Source: Desulfitobacterium sp050251735
Lineage (GTDB): Bacteria > Bacillota > Desulfitobacteriia > Desulfitobacteriales > Desulfitobacteriaceae
Length of the DNA stretch: 64,000 bases
Direction: 5' to 3'
Assembly: GCA_050251735.1 (NCBI GenBank)
Contig: JBFWMF010000008.1
Location: forward strand, 70,307 to 134,306
The notes below the pieces were generated by a model. It was not told the DNA's origin and did no database searches. It saw only the letters and a list, made by a program, of their open reading frames with translations. A program made the translations under genes and the position numbers. Positions 35,789-45,391 of the stretch are shown one piece after another. Every line of letters begins with the position of its first letter. Positions within the stretch are counted from its first letter, which is position 1.

Positions 35789-36939
35789 GAGAGCATTTCG
35801 ATAAACGCCGCCAGTCTGGTTTTGAGCTGAGCAGCATCTGAAGTAGAATAGTCGGTCTCGACGCTGATAAAGGGCACATCTTCTTTTTGCATAAGGTTTC
35901 TGATCTGAGCCGTCTCCAGATTGTAGGTATGGCAAGCCTGGAGGGTCATCTCTACTACGCCGTCGACCTTGAATTCATCAACCAGACGAGTCAGGAGCTC
36001 CATCCGGTTGGTGTTCGGGGTCATGACCGAGCAGCCGATTTTTAGATAACGGTCAGCAATAGCTTGGTAAGGATCGATGGTTTCGTCCACCAAATTTTCA
36101 ATGGGCTTGATACCTATACAGTTTTCATAGGCGACTACTACCCCGCCGGATTCCTCGATGGCTTTAACGACTTTCTCGGTGACTCCTGCTAAAGGACAGC
36201 CGGTGATCAGGATTCTTTTCGCCGACTTAGCAACATTTTCGACGCCATTAGCCTGATCCGCTTTGACCTTATCGATAGCTTCCCTGATATCCCGCAGCTT
36301 GGTCTCCGGGTCAAACTTAAACTGGGAGCCGTAAAGTACTTTAAGCTGCTCAGCACCCGTGATCGGCGGAGGGCAGGCTTTGCTGAGCTCATAAAATTCT
36401 TTTAGGAGCTTGCGTTCTTCATTTTTAATCTTAATGGCCTTTTTAATATTCTCATCGGTGATGGTCACTCCAAAATCCTGCTCGATTCTTTCCTTCAGGC
36501 GCAAGACTTCCTTGTACCAAAGTTCCTTTGATGCTTCATCATTTTGAGATTGGGGAAGCTGCATCACATGAAGGTTTTTGATTTCCCCTAAAAGCTCATA
36601 CATTTTTTTCTTGCCGTCGCAGGTGGTTTCCCCGATCATCAAATCGGAAAAATACATGTATGGGCATTTGTCGGTGACGGCAAAGCCATAGCTGGACTTA
36701 ATCAGAGGACAAAGATTCCTCGGCAGTACTTTTTCCGCTTCAGGGATGGTTTCGTCACTAAAGGCGCAAAGTCCGACGGGCACGGCCCCTGCAGCAAGCA
36801 CAAGCTCTAAGGGAGCATAGGTACAGAACACCCCGGCCACTTTCTTACCCTGGTCTTTTAAGTTTTTCACAGCAAGAAACCCTTGCTGTCGCGCCTCACC
36901 AAAACTTTCAAATTGACTGGGTAGTTGGTTTTCACTCAT
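35785..36939 (-). CDS. double-cubane-cluster-type reductase (2-hydroxyacyl-CoA dehydratase D-like)
   Basis: A 384-residue protein of the HgdB/BcrC superfamily. It matches my memory of stand-alone double-cubane cluster proteins (Carboxydothermus DCCP), which hold an [8Fe-9S] centre and reduce small molecules such as acetylene when energised by an activase. Conserved segments are VFCTYAPLELVLAAGAVPVGLCAF, RNLCPLIKSSYGF, DKCPY and GETTCDGKKKMYELLG, which supply the cluster cysteines. ATG 36939 follows AAGGCGG. With its activase it forms a two-gene operon without CoA transferase or enoyl genes, which argues against a classical hydroxyacyl-CoA dehydratase. Physiological substrate unknown. Confidence 0.85.
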   Translation of the reverse strand: MSENQLPSQFESFGEARQQGFLAVKNLKDQGKKVAGVFCTYAPLELVLAAGAVPVGLCAFSDETIPEAEKVLPRNLCPLIKSSYGFAVTDKCPYMYFSDLMIGETTCDGKKKMYELLGEIKNLHVMQLPQSQNDEASKELWYKEVLRLKERIEQDFGVTITDENIKKAIKIKNEERKLLKEFYELSKACPPPITGAEQLKVLYGSQFKFDPETKLRDIREAIDKVKADQANGVENVAKSAKRILITGCPLAGVTEKVVKAIEESGGVVVAYENCIGIKPIENLVDETIDPYQAIADRYLKIGCSVMTPNTNRMELLTRLVDEFKVDGVVEMTLQACHTYNLETAQIRNLMQKEDVPFISVETDYSTSDAAQLKTRLAAFIEMLS

Positions 36940-37082
36940 GTAAGGACCGCCTTTCTTATTATTTGATTTGAGACACTATATAAATAGCCTCATCCTTAAA
37001 TAATAAGATGGAAAGATTTTCGTTGCAATACTTTGGTGTACATTTGCTACCCATTAATTCCTAGACACCAAAAATCATGAGT

Positions 37083-37143
37083 AAAAAATAATGATGGGTA
37101 TCATTCTATATCGCCCCATTCGATACACAATGATACCCATCAT
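37083..37143 (-). terminator. terminator overlapping the end of a small gene
   Basis: Perfect 15-bp arms (37091-37105 and 37129-37143) with a 23-nt loop; on the minus strand the stem is followed by TATTTTTTAC. The stop codon of the small gene at 37106 lies at the edge of the loop. Confidence 0.88.
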
Positions 37144-37312
37144 AAACATTTTGTTGCTTCATTTTTTTCCTGTTGTACTTCGTTTTGTCTCGATGAACCC
37201 CTACACCCTGTCTGACGATTTCCATTGAAGAATTCATTTTGTTTGGAGACTGTTTAATCAGGTCCAACTGATTAATAACACCAATGACTTGTTTTTTCTT
37301 TTTTGCTCCCAT
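37106..37312 (-). CDS. small basic protein of unknown function
   Basis: A 68-residue, lysine-rich protein (starts MGAKKKKQVIGVINQ; middle HRDKTKYNRKKMKQ) that I do not recognise. Evidence that it is real: AGGAG 7 nt before ATG 37312, and a strong terminator whose stem begins within its last codons. A GTG two codons upstream is also in frame. It stands alone, 166 nt before the double-cubane reductase gene's start region on the same strand. The charge suggests nucleic-acid or ribosome contact, which is only a guess. Confidence 0.6.
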   Translation of the reverse strand: MGAKKKKQVIGVINQLDLIKQSPNKMNSSMEIVRQGVGVHRDKTKYNRKKMKQQNVYDGYHCVSNGAI

Positions 37313-37510
37313 AAACACACTCCTATAAAATTCTACTTCAACTTAAAACTATCTACTTACTATAGTATAGCATTTTTCACAGCATTTTTACACAAGCAAG
37401 TATTATAGGCTCAAGTCATCATATTACGAATGAATCACATGCTACTCTACCGTAAAATCCTATTCATCAACGGCCACAACCTAAGCAGAAGGAAAGTCAG
37501 ATACTTAGAA

Positions 37511-37540
37511 TAAAAAAGTTCAGCGTGACACTGAACTTTA
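37511..37540 (-). terminator. intrinsic terminator after etfB
   Basis: AAAGTTCAG (37515-37523) and CTGAACTTT (37531-37539) form a 9-bp stem; on the minus strand TTTTTTA follows. The remaining 305-nt gap (37319-37623) contains no gene I can support; its left end should hold the promoter of the small basic gene. Confidence 0.88.
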
Positions 37541-37623
37541 ATTGATCTTATATAATACCTAGCCGAACTCCATTCTGATAGGCTAGACTCCTCGCCATAC
37601 TCTGACCGTTTTACGTTATAGAA

Positions 37624-38502
37624 TTAGATACTTATTATTTTTTCATCCTTTAAAAACTGCACAATCTGTTTGGCGACTTGTTCAGGATCACCCTCTAGAA
37701 AATCTCCGCTTTTCTTTTTGGATATTCCCCCAGACATAAGCTGGCGCATCCTCTCTGCAGGCGATAGATTGCTATCCGGTGCAAAGGTTTTCTTAGGCCG
37801 AGGACGAGGTGGGGTATAGCCGTGGAGTTGTGTAAGAGACCCTTTAAGCCCAAGTTGTTCCCGTCGCAAGCCTAAATCACTTGCTTGCCTAACCTCAATT
37901 TTCTGACGCATAGCCGCGATAACACCGGGCAAAGATGCATAACGCGGGGAATTAATACCCTCCGTTACCCCAATAACTGCTGGTAATGTGCTTTCAATAA
38001 CCTCACGGTCTCCTCGCTCGAGCTTGCGTTGGAGTGTTATCCCTTGGTTTGAAACTTTCTCCAAGTGGGTAACTCCAGAAACAAATGGTAATCCTAATAT
38101 TTCTGCTAAGGTCGCAGATACCTGTCCATGTCCTCCGTCGAGTGTTTGAGTGCCCGTAAGAATAAGATCATATTCCATTTTTTTAAGAGCTTGGGTTAAG
38201 ACATTCGCCGTAGCAAAGGAATCACCTCCCTCAAAGGTCTCATCCTTGAGCAAAACAGCGTGATCAGCTCCCATGGCCATACAGGATCGCAGCGTTTCCT
38301 CCGCTTGAGAGAGCCCTAAAGTGATAACCGTTACTTCTCCTCCCCTTTGTTCCTTAAGCTGAACTGCTGCCTCCAAGGCGCAGAGGTCGTCTGGATTAGC
38401 CATATAAATTAAGCCATCCTGGCTTATGTTTTTCCCGTCCTGTTCGATATCTATGGGTACCTTGGTATCAGGAACCTGTTTTATACAAACGATAATCTTC
38501 AT
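37624..38502 (-). CDS. etfB: electron transfer flavoprotein beta subunit (FixA-like)
   Basis: A 292-residue EtfB/FixA. It begins MKIIVCIKQVPDTKVPIDI, has the ANPDDLCALEAAVQLKE segment, the nucleotide-binding TGTQTLDGGHGQV and the recognition-loop VIESTLPAVIGVTEGIN. The tail (residues ~240-292) is longer than in simple EtfB, as in FixA proteins. GGAGGT precedes ATG 38502. With etfA, fixC and fixX in the same run it forms a Fix-type complex; such complexes bifurcate electrons from NADH to quinone and ferredoxin or shuttle electrons to menaquinone. Confidence 0.95.
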   Translation of the reverse strand: MKIIVCIKQVPDTKVPIDIEQDGKNISQDGLIYMANPDDLCALEAAVQLKEQRGGEVTVITLGLSQAEETLRSCMAMGADHAVLLKDETFEGGDSFATANVLTQALKKMEYDLILTGTQTLDGGHGQVSATLAEILGLPFVSGVTHLEKVSNQGITLQRKLERGDREVIESTLPAVIGVTEGINSPRYASLPGVIAAMRQKIEVRQASDLGLRREQLGLKGSLTQLHGYTPPRPRPKKTFAPDSNLSPAERMRQLMSGGISKKKSGDFLEGDPEQVAKQIVQFLKDEKIISI

Positions 38503-38511
38503 GACGACCTC

Positions 38512-38787
38512 CTATACATAGCGAAAACTCACACCATATCCGCCCCTGGGGTAGTCCCAATCAACTGCTCCTTGGTCACAAACCACACGGCAGCTGCCAC
38601 ACTCTAGACATCCCTCATAAGCAAACAAAAGTTGTCCATCCTCTGACTTGGTATAACATCCAGCCGGACAAACATAGGTGCAGGCCTGATGCGGGCAGTT
38701 GGCACAACGATTTTTATCAACTTTTATATGCGCCTCAGGGCTAACACGATATCGTATTAAATTTAGCTTATCTTCAATAACTACCAT
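38512..38787 (-). CDS. fixX: FixX-like ferredoxin
   Basis: A 91-residue ferredoxin-like protein with two cysteine groups (CANCPHQACTYVCPAGC and CLECGSCRVVC) fitting one or two [4Fe-4S] clusters. It has the conserved FixX ending GAVDWDYPRGGYGVSFRYV. It is the partner of the FixC flavoprotein, with which it overlaps by 7 nt; in larger ETF-quinone oxidoreductases the two are fused. It is followed by etfB after 9 nt. Confidence 0.94.
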   Translation of the reverse strand: MVVIEDKLNLIRYRVSPEAHIKVDKNRCANCPHQACTYVCPAGCYTKSEDGQLLFAYEGCLECGSCRVVCDQGAVDWDYPRGGYGVSFRYV

Positions 38788-40082
38788 AGCAGTGCCCTCC
38801 CTGCTTCTTTAACATCTTTGAACAGTTCCCGCCAGGAAATCTGGCCGTGAAATATCTCCTTGGCTTGGGGCATTATCTTTTGATGGGGGTGACCATCAAC
38901 AGTAAATAACTTCTCAGCCAATTGACAAATTAAATCTGGGTAAGTCGTATGCAAACGCGGGTTTTCGATAAAAGTCAGAGCATGCTTATATTTTCGCAAG
39001 TCTTTGAGCACAAAGCTTTCTTCGAGGATCTGCTGGTAGCGTTGCATACTTACTGAGCTATAGTCTCCCTTTTCTTTTGCCGCTACAACCGTTTGTGCTG
39101 CTGCAATTCCAGAAGCAATGGCAAAGTTAACCCCCTCAAGATACAAACCATTCGCCAATACAAAGCCTGCCGCATCTCCGGCAATCAGCATCCCTCCGGT
39201 ATACAATTGTGGCATCATTTCCAGTCCGGCCTCCGGAATCATATGGGCCGAATATTCTTTAACCACACCATCTTTCAACAATCCTTGTACAGAGGGATGG
39301 CTTTTAAATTGTTCCAAAGCTTCATAAATAGGGACCCTTTGAGCATGCATGGTTGGAAACTGGGCCACTACACCTACAGATAGACTTTCTTTATTGGTAT
39401 AGATAAACCCGCCGCCTTGTACACCCCCAGGCAGTCCGCCTAAGAATTCGTTAGAAACTCCCTCGGCACCCGCAAGATTAAAGCGACTTTCAATCGTAGC
39501 TTTAGGTAGCTGAATAACTTCTTTAACCCCTACTGTCACCTGATTCGGTAAAAAGTTTTTGCGAAGTTTGGCCTTTTGGGCCAGAAGGGAATTCACACCG
39601 TCAGCCGCGATCACGACGTCAGCCCATACCTCCCCCTGATCACGACGGGTTCGAACTCCGGCTACTCTCCCATCAACCCACAATAAATCATCGACCACTG
39701 TCTCCGTCACAAGTAGAGCTCCAGCCTCAACAGCTTTTTGAGCATACCAACGGTCAAAGCGAGAGCGGTTCACGGAAAATCCATTATAAGGAGCCTCTCC
39801 AAATTTAGCCGTTTTAAAGTCAAAGGAAAACGAAGAGTCTCCCGAGAGCATTGTAATCACTTTACGTGTTATATAGCGCTCTACCGGTGCCTCTTCCCAA
39901 TAGTTTGGGATGAGATCATTGAGCACACGACCAAACAATGCTCCTCCGAACATATTTTTCTCTCCTGGGTACTTGCCACGTTCTATAAGCAGAACTTCTA
40001 ATCCTGACTTCGCAAGCACCATTGCGGCAGTGGCACCTGCAGGTCCGGCTCCCACGACAATAACATCAAATTTTTGTCTCAC
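38781..40082 (-). CDS. fixC: FixC-like ETF:quinone oxidoreductase flavoprotein
   Basis: A 433-residue FAD protein. The N-terminal dinucleotide motif is VIVVGAGPAGATAAMVLAKSGLEVLLIERG; the FAD C-terminal motif is GMLIAGDAAGFV; GGGFIYTNKESLSVGVV lies between, as in FixC/ETF-QO. It accepts electrons from EtfAB and passes them through FixX, probably to menaquinone at the membrane. Its start overlaps the etfA stop by 4 nt (ATGA), so translation is coupled. Order on the strand is etfA-fixC-fixX-etfB. Confidence 0.94.
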   Translation of the reverse strand: MRQKFDVIVVGAGPAGATAAMVLAKSGLEVLLIERGKYPGEKNMFGGALFGRVLNDLIPNYWEEAPVERYITRKVITMLSGDSSFSFDFKTAKFGEAPYNGFSVNRSRFDRWYAQKAVEAGALLVTETVVDDLLWVDGRVAGVRTRRDQGEVWADVVIAADGVNSLLAQKAKLRKNFLPNQVTVGVKEVIQLPKATIESRFNLAGAEGVSNEFLGGLPGGVQGGGFIYTNKESLSVGVVAQFPTMHAQRVPIYEALEQFKSHPSVQGLLKDGVVKEYSAHMIPEAGLEMMPQLYTGGMLIAGDAAGFVLANGLYLEGVNFAIASGIAAAQTVVAAKEKGDYSSVSMQRYQQILEESFVLKDLRKYKHALTFIENPRLHTTYPDLICQLAEKLFTVDGHPHQKIMPQAKEIFHGQISWRELFKDVKEAGRALLW

Positions 40083-41095
40083 GGTTTGCTCCCTCCCGTC
40101 CCTGCCTGTTCACCTGTTCCCTGCAGTTGCTCAATTAAGGCCGGTAAAATCTGCTGTAGGTCACCCACAACACCCATATCCGCCATCTTGAAAATCGGTG
40201 CTGTTCGATCTTGGTTAATAGCAATAATTAACTTTGAATCTTTGATCCCATTAAGGTGGGCAGAAGCCCCAGATATCCCTGATGCGATGTAGCAGCGGGG
40301 GGCAACCGTTCGTCCGGTTTGTCCCACCATGCGTTCTCGTGAAGTCCACCCCTCGTCCATAGCAACTCTCGAACCTCCAACCGAGCCACCCATCACTTGG
40401 GCAAGTTTCTCGATAAGTTGCCATTGTTGCAAAGATCCTATCCCTCGGCCCCCAGAGACGATGATCTCGGCCTCTGTCAAATCAACACTGCCCGGATCAG
40501 CCTTAATAAATCCAACGACTTTTGTCCGTATACTCTGAGGATCTATATCAGGTTGGATTTCCACTATTTCTGCACTAAGTGATTCTTTGGGTTTGTCTAC
40601 ACCAATCACACCCGGACGGATTGTTGCCACACAAAACTTACTCAAGCTGCTCACCGTACTATACACTTTTCCGGAATAGGCGGGCCTGGTTCCTTCAATT
40701 GCCCCCTTATCATTGATTTTTAACATCACGCAACCTGCTAACAAGCCTGCCTTAATGCGAGCAGCCAAACAGGGCGCTAAGTCTTTTCCGTAAGGAGTCT
40801 CTCCAATCATGATAACCAAGGGTTCGTGACTTTTAACGAGCTCCGTCAGGACATTGGCATAACCATCAGTGCTATATTGCTCAAGATGAGGATGCTCTGC
40901 TAAGTAGACTCGATCTGCTCCATGCTTTCCAATGATAGCCGCCATATTCTGTACATGATGACCTAATAAGACGGCACATAACTTTCTTGCTGTTTTATCT
41001 GCCAGCTTTCGCCCTTCACGAAGCATTTCCAAGGTGATTTCTCGCAGTTCACCGCCTCGGTGTTCTGCAACGATCCAAATTTCCTTTTCAGCCAT
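40079..41095 (-). CDS. etfA: electron transfer flavoprotein alpha subunit (FixB-like)
   Basis: A 338-residue EtfA/FixB. The N-terminal half has WIVAEHRGGELREITLEML, and the C-terminal FAD-binding half has VSGGRGIGS, VGGSRVAMDEGWTSRERMVGQTG, KPRCYIASGISGASAH-type sequence (here APRCYIASGISGASAH) and AINQDRTAPIF. All FAD-contact segments are present. It is the first gene of the etf/fix run, 106 nt after the start of which lies the upstream flavin reductase gene's end, so it may share a transcript with the two reductases. Confidence 0.95.
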   Translation of the reverse strand: MAEKEIWIVAEHRGGELREITLEMLREGRKLADKTARKLCAVLLGHHVQNMAAIIGKHGADRVYLAEHPHLEQYSTDGYANVLTELVKSHEPLVIMIGETPYGKDLAPCLAARIKAGLLAGCVMLKINDKGAIEGTRPAYSGKVYSTVSSLSKFCVATIRPGVIGVDKPKESLSAEIVEIQPDIDPQSIRTKVVGFIKADPGSVDLTEAEIIVSGGRGIGSLQQWQLIEKLAQVMGGSVGGSRVAMDEGWTSRERMVGQTGRTVAPRCYIASGISGASAHLNGIKDSKLIIAINQDRTAPIFKMADMGVVGDLQQILPALIEQLQGTGEQAGTGGSKP

Positions 41096-41201
41096 GACGT
41101 TTTCCTCTCCTTCCTGCGATCAATCAACGCTCTATAGGTTAATATAGCTGTTGATACGAGAGAACGAAGAACAATTTCTCCTTTCTCCCGTAATTAAAGC
41201 G

Positions 41202-43208
41202 TTAGATGGATCGGCCCACAAAGTAGCCATCGTGAATCGCACGATCCACAGTCCGCGGAGCAACACAATCACCCACTCTATAAAGTTCTTTCACCTTGTT
41301 TTTAAGGGCAAGATAAAGTTCATCACTGGCCTTAGCCCCTGTAATTAGAACGACTGAATCAACCGCTTCAATTGTTGTTACTTCCTGAGAGAAAAAGTGG
41401 AGGACATCAACGGCATTTTCTCTAATCCCAATCAAGGTGCCAGAAGGAGTAACCTTTACGCCTTTGCTTGCTACCCTTTGTTGAATGGCCATCATGGTCA
41501 GAGAATCCAGTGCCATTCCCAAATAGAGTTTGTCTGTTATAATTTCAACGTGTTTTCCTTGATCTACTAACAATTCGGCAATTCCCGGTGCTTTAATGTG
41601 TCCTTCCGTATCTAAAATCACGATGTTCTGCCCCAATTCAGCTTTGCCCGCAAGGACATCCTCAACCGTATAGACATTTTTCAGATCACTACCGGGGATT
41701 CCAATAGGATTAAAACCATTGGCACCCGTACGCAAGGCTTTAGAACCGGTTGCAACCACGACTGCATCTGGTTTTTCTGCCTCTATCAACTCAACTGTGA
41801 CTTTTTTATTAAAGATAATCTCGACTCCTAGTCTCTTTAACTCATCTTGAGGCCAACGTATCATGCTCTCCATTTCATCTCGTCCAGGCAAGCGACAAGC
41901 CAAATTAATCTGTCCCCCGAGCTTATCACTCTTCTCGTAAAGAATAACCTTATGCCCGCGTAAAGCACTGAGCCGCGCAGCCTCCATACCGGCACGTCCG
42001 CCGCCAATTACGATGACCTTTTTCTTTTGTTGTGCTGACTCTAATGTTCCTGCACCAAGTTCCTTTTCGCTACCGACTTCCGGATTTTGCGTACACCCTG
42101 CGGCTACACCGACTAATACATTACCAAAACAATCCTGGCAACAGCCGACACATTGGCGAATTTCATCTAAGCGTCCTTCTCGTGCTTTATTTCCGATTTC
42201 AGGATCAGCGATATGGGCTCGTGTCATACCCACCATATCGGCCTGACCGTCAGCTAAAATCTTTTCAGCATGCAAGGGATCAGTAATCCGGCCGACACAG
42301 AATACCGGAATATTATCCACTGCATCCTTAATCGCCGCGGCTGCATATACGCCATATCCCTGAGGCATATACAGCGGAGGAACAACCACCCCTGTTGCGG
42401 TCGATACATTTCCCAAGCTGATGCTCAGATAATCAATTTTACCGGTTGCTGCAAGTCTTCGGGCAATTTCAACTGAATCATCCAAAGTGAGCCCGCCTGG
42501 AGTTAACTCATCCCCACAAAGGCGGATGCCTAAAGCCATATCTAAGCCAATCCCTTCACGTATGCGCTCAACAACCTCAAGCAAGAAGCGCATGCGATTC
42601 TCCAAGGACCCCCCATATTCATCTAACCGTTGATTACTAAAAGGGGATAGGAATTGCTGAGGCAGATAGCCATGACTGGCATGAATTTCGACGCCGTCAA
42701 AGCCACCCGCCTTCGAGTTTTCGGCAGAGATCCCATAATGTTCAATGATTTCTTTAATATCATCTATTTCCATAACCATGGGGGTTTCAGCGAAAAGAGC
42801 ACTCGGTACGGGCGATGGAGCCCAAACTGGTAATTTACTCACTTTGCCGGTATTGTTAAGTCCAGAGTGAAAGAGTTGGTTAAAAACTTTTGCCCCATGT
42901 TTATGAATCATATCCGTAGCTAATTTAAAACCCGGAATAGCACTTTCATCATAGGCAATCGAAGTGTTCATTAATTCATAGGCTGTGGTTGGATGAACCG
43001 CAGTCTGGCCAAAGATAATGAGACCAATGCCGCCTTTCGCACGCTCTGCCTGGTAGTATGCATACCTTTCCCCATAAAGACTAGGTTTACCCCATGTAGG
43101 ATTGGTTTCACCCATCAATGTCGCGTGAGAAGTGGACATAAGGCGATTCCGGACTGTGACAGGACCAATCTTTAAAGGAGTAAATAAATATTGAAACTCA
43201 TTAGCCAT
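41202..43208 (-). CDS. Old-Yellow-Enzyme/2,4-dienoyl-CoA-reductase-like FMN/Fe-S/FAD oxidoreductase
   Basis: A 668-residue enzyme with an N-terminal FMN TIM barrel (LFTPLKIGPVTVRNRLMST; HASHGYLPQQFLSPFSNQR; YGGSLENR), a [4Fe-4S] loop (CVGCCQDC then CTQNP) and a C-terminal FAD/NAD(P) region (VIVIGGGRAGMEAARLSA). This is the layout of 2,4-dienoyl-CoA reductase, trimethylamine dehydrogenase and BaiCD/BaiH. ATG 43208 has GGAGG 8 nt upstream; a longer frame to 43250 lacks one. It is about 60% or more alike by eye to the next gene, so the two arose by duplication. Substrate unknown, probably an activated double bond. Confidence 0.9.
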   Translation of the reverse strand: MANEFQYLFTPLKIGPVTVRNRLMSTSHATLMGETNPTWGKPSLYGERYAYYQAERAKGGIGLIIFGQTAVHPTTAYELMNTSIAYDESAIPGFKLATDMIHKHGAKVFNQLFHSGLNNTGKVSKLPVWAPSPVPSALFAETPMVMEIDDIKEIIEHYGISAENSKAGGFDGVEIHASHGYLPQQFLSPFSNQRLDEYGGSLENRMRFLLEVVERIREGIGLDMALGIRLCGDELTPGGLTLDDSVEIARRLAATGKIDYLSISLGNVSTATGVVVPPLYMPQGYGVYAAAAIKDAVDNIPVFCVGRITDPLHAEKILADGQADMVGMTRAHIADPEIGNKAREGRLDEIRQCVGCCQDCFGNVLVGVAAGCTQNPEVGSEKELGAGTLESAQQKKKVIVIGGGRAGMEAARLSALRGHKVILYEKSDKLGGQINLACRLPGRDEMESMIRWPQDELKRLGVEIIFNKKVTVELIEAEKPDAVVVATGSKALRTGANGFNPIGIPGSDLKNVYTVEDVLAGKAELGQNIVILDTEGHIKAPGIAELLVDQGKHVEIITDKLYLGMALDSLTMMAIQQRVASKGVKVTPSGTLIGIRENAVDVLHFFSQEVTTIEAVDSVVLITGAKASDELYLALKNKVKELYRVGDCVAPRTVDRAIHDGYFVGRSI

Positions 43209-43269
43209 ATAATTTTCCTCCAAACACATTATTCTAGTTGGAACATTCACATTAAATCTCTAATAATTA

Positions 43270-45279
43270 TTACAATTGTCGTCCTATGCTGTGGCCATCA
43301 AATATCGCCGCATCAGATTTGCGGGGAGATAAACAATCTCCAATACGATAAACTTCAGGCACGCGTTCGTTAATTGCACTATAGAGTTCATCATTAGGCA
43401 GAGCTCCCGTGATTAATACGACAGTTTCTACATCCTCAATCTTCTCTTCTTGGGAAGATAGTAGGTTTAGGGTTACAACATCTTTTCTCGATATCTCTTT
43501 TATGAATGTAAGTGGACGAACATCAACACCATTTTCTTTGAGTCTCGGCATAATTGCCGTTAACGAGCATGCATCAATTCCCATACCGGCATATAATCCT
43601 CGTGTAAGCAGATATACTTCCTTACCTTGTGAAGCTAAGATTTCAGCCAGCCCCACGGCTTTAACATGAACTTCTTCATCCAAGATCACGACTTTATTTC
43701 CTGCAATAACCTTACCGCCTAAAATATCTTCTGCTGTCACCACATTTTCTTGAGTCCAACCCGGAATATCAAAGCCAGTAAAACCGTTTAATCCATTCTT
43801 AAGAGGTGTTGAACCTGTTGCCAGAACCACAGCATCCGGTTTTTCCTGTTCAATAATAGCCGTTGTCACTTCTGTACTTAAAATGACTTTAACACCGTAC
43901 TTCTGAAGTTGATTTTTGCGCCAACGTACAAGCCCATCCATTTCATCACGACCGGGCAACTTGTAGGCAAGGTTTATTTGCCCTCCTAATTCATTCTCTT
44001 TCTCATACAATACAACTTCATGCCCACGGGCTGCAGCAACCCAAGCCGCCTCCATACCACCCGGACCTCCGCCCACGATAAGTACCTTCTTTTTAGCTTC
44101 TGCAGGCTGAAGCGTACCGTTCCCCCATTCTTTTTCTTTGCCAACAGCGGGATTTTGTGTGCAGCCTAAAGAACCTCCGGCAAACCCTACACCGACACAG
44201 ATTTGACAGCAGCCTACACAGTTCCGAATTTCATCTAGCCTTCCCTCTTTCGCTTTGTTCGGCAAATCCGGATCCGCAATACTTGCTCGAGTCATCGCTA
44301 CCATGTCGGCCTGTCCGTCAGCCAAAATTCGCTCAGCTTCCAAGGGATCTACATTTCGTCCCACTGTAAAGACCGGGATATTTTCTACCGCTTCTTTAAT
44401 ATTAGCGGCGAGTGGAGCCAAAAAGCCATGCGCCATATACATAGGTGGTACGACAAAATGCATAGATAGTAAAGTAGCGGCACTCACATTCAGAAAGTCG
44501 ATCAGGCCGGTTGCTTCGAGACGACGAGCGACTTCAGCCATATCTTCGGAAGTTAATCCACCCGGTAAGAGTTCATCACCGGGAATGCGTACACCCAAGG
44601 CCATATCATTTCCGATCTCTTCCCGAACCTGCTCGAGAACTTCAATTAAGAGACGCATACGATTGTCCAATGTACCCCCATATTGATCGGTCCGTTTGTT
44701 CGTAATGGGAGAAAGAAACTGTTGGAGGAGATAGCCATGCGTCGAGTGAATTTCAACCCCATCAAATCCACCCGCTTTGGAATTCCGTGCTGATCGTGCA
44801 TAGTAGTCCTTTAGTTCCTCAATATCTTCCTTTTCCATAGGTTTAGGTACTTCTCTGCCTAGTAATCCTGGACCAGGAACATTGGAGGGCGCCCACACGG
44901 GTAAGTGGCTCATACTTCCAGAATTATTCGCTCCGGAGTGGAAAAGCTGAATAAATACTTTAGCTCCTTGCTCATGAATCATATCTGTTGCCAGCTTGAA
45001 TCCCGGGATGGCCCCCTCATCATAGGCAATTGCCGTATTTAAAAGTTCGTAGGATGTTGTAGGATGGACGGCGGTTTGACCGAAGGTTATTAACCCGAAT
45101 CCGCCTTTCGCCCTTTCCGCTAAGTATCGGGCATACCTTTCCCCATAGAATCCGGGCTTACCCCAAACAGGATTGGGATCAGCCAGCTGATTCGCATGAG
45201 CTGTTGTCATAATGCGGTTACGCACAGTTACCGGTCCAATTTTTAGTGGCGTAAATAAATACTGAAATTGATCGGACAT
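43270..45279 (-). CDS. second Old-Yellow-Enzyme-like FMN/Fe-S/FAD oxidoreductase
   Basis: A 669-residue paralogue of the preceding entry with the same order of parts: FMN barrel (LFTPLKIGPVTVRNRIMTT; STHGYLLQQFLSPITNKR), Fe-S loop (CVGCCQIC, CTQNP) and FAD/NAD(P) domain (VLIVGGGPGGMEAAWVAAA). GGGAGGT lies before ATG 45279. It is 61 nt upstream of its paralogue and both precede etfA-fixC-fixX-etfB on the strand, so electrons from ETF may feed these reductases or the reverse. The two differ in the barrel loop after HSTHG/HASHG and in metal of the pocket (LGREVPKPMEKEDIE against AETPMVMEIDDIK), pointing to different substrates or a heteromer. Confidence 0.9.
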   Translation of the reverse strand: MSDQFQYLFTPLKIGPVTVRNRIMTTAHANQLADPNPVWGKPGFYGERYARYLAERAKGGFGLITFGQTAVHPTTSYELLNTAIAYDEGAIPGFKLATDMIHEQGAKVFIQLFHSGANNSGSMSHLPVWAPSNVPGPGLLGREVPKPMEKEDIEELKDYYARSARNSKAGGFDGVEIHSTHGYLLQQFLSPITNKRTDQYGGTLDNRMRLLIEVLEQVREEIGNDMALGVRIPGDELLPGGLTSEDMAEVARRLEATGLIDFLNVSAATLLSMHFVVPPMYMAHGFLAPLAANIKEAVENIPVFTVGRNVDPLEAERILADGQADMVAMTRASIADPDLPNKAKEGRLDEIRNCVGCCQICVGVGFAGGSLGCTQNPAVGKEKEWGNGTLQPAEAKKKVLIVGGGPGGMEAAWVAAARGHEVVLYEKENELGGQINLAYKLPGRDEMDGLVRWRKNQLQKYGVKVILSTEVTTAIIEQEKPDAVVLATGSTPLKNGLNGFTGFDIPGWTQENVVTAEDILGGKVIAGNKVVILDEEVHVKAVGLAEILASQGKEVYLLTRGLYAGMGIDACSLTAIMPRLKENGVDVRPLTFIKEISRKDVVTLNLLSSQEEKIEDVETVVLITGALPNDELYSAINERVPEVYRIGDCLSPRKSDAAIFDGHSIGRQL

Positions 45280-45391
45280 TTTAACCCTACCTCCCTAACA
45301 ATTAATACTTCAGGATATCGCTACCCCTTTGTTATTAATGTTAGATCATTGTGATCAATCTCACTATCCTCTTTATGGACTAATTAACCTC

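Noticed and set aside
35789..35935. 49-residue extension of the activase
   Set aside because: It lies within the reductase coding sequence; the coupled GTG at 35788 begins at the expected first strand of the ATPase fold.
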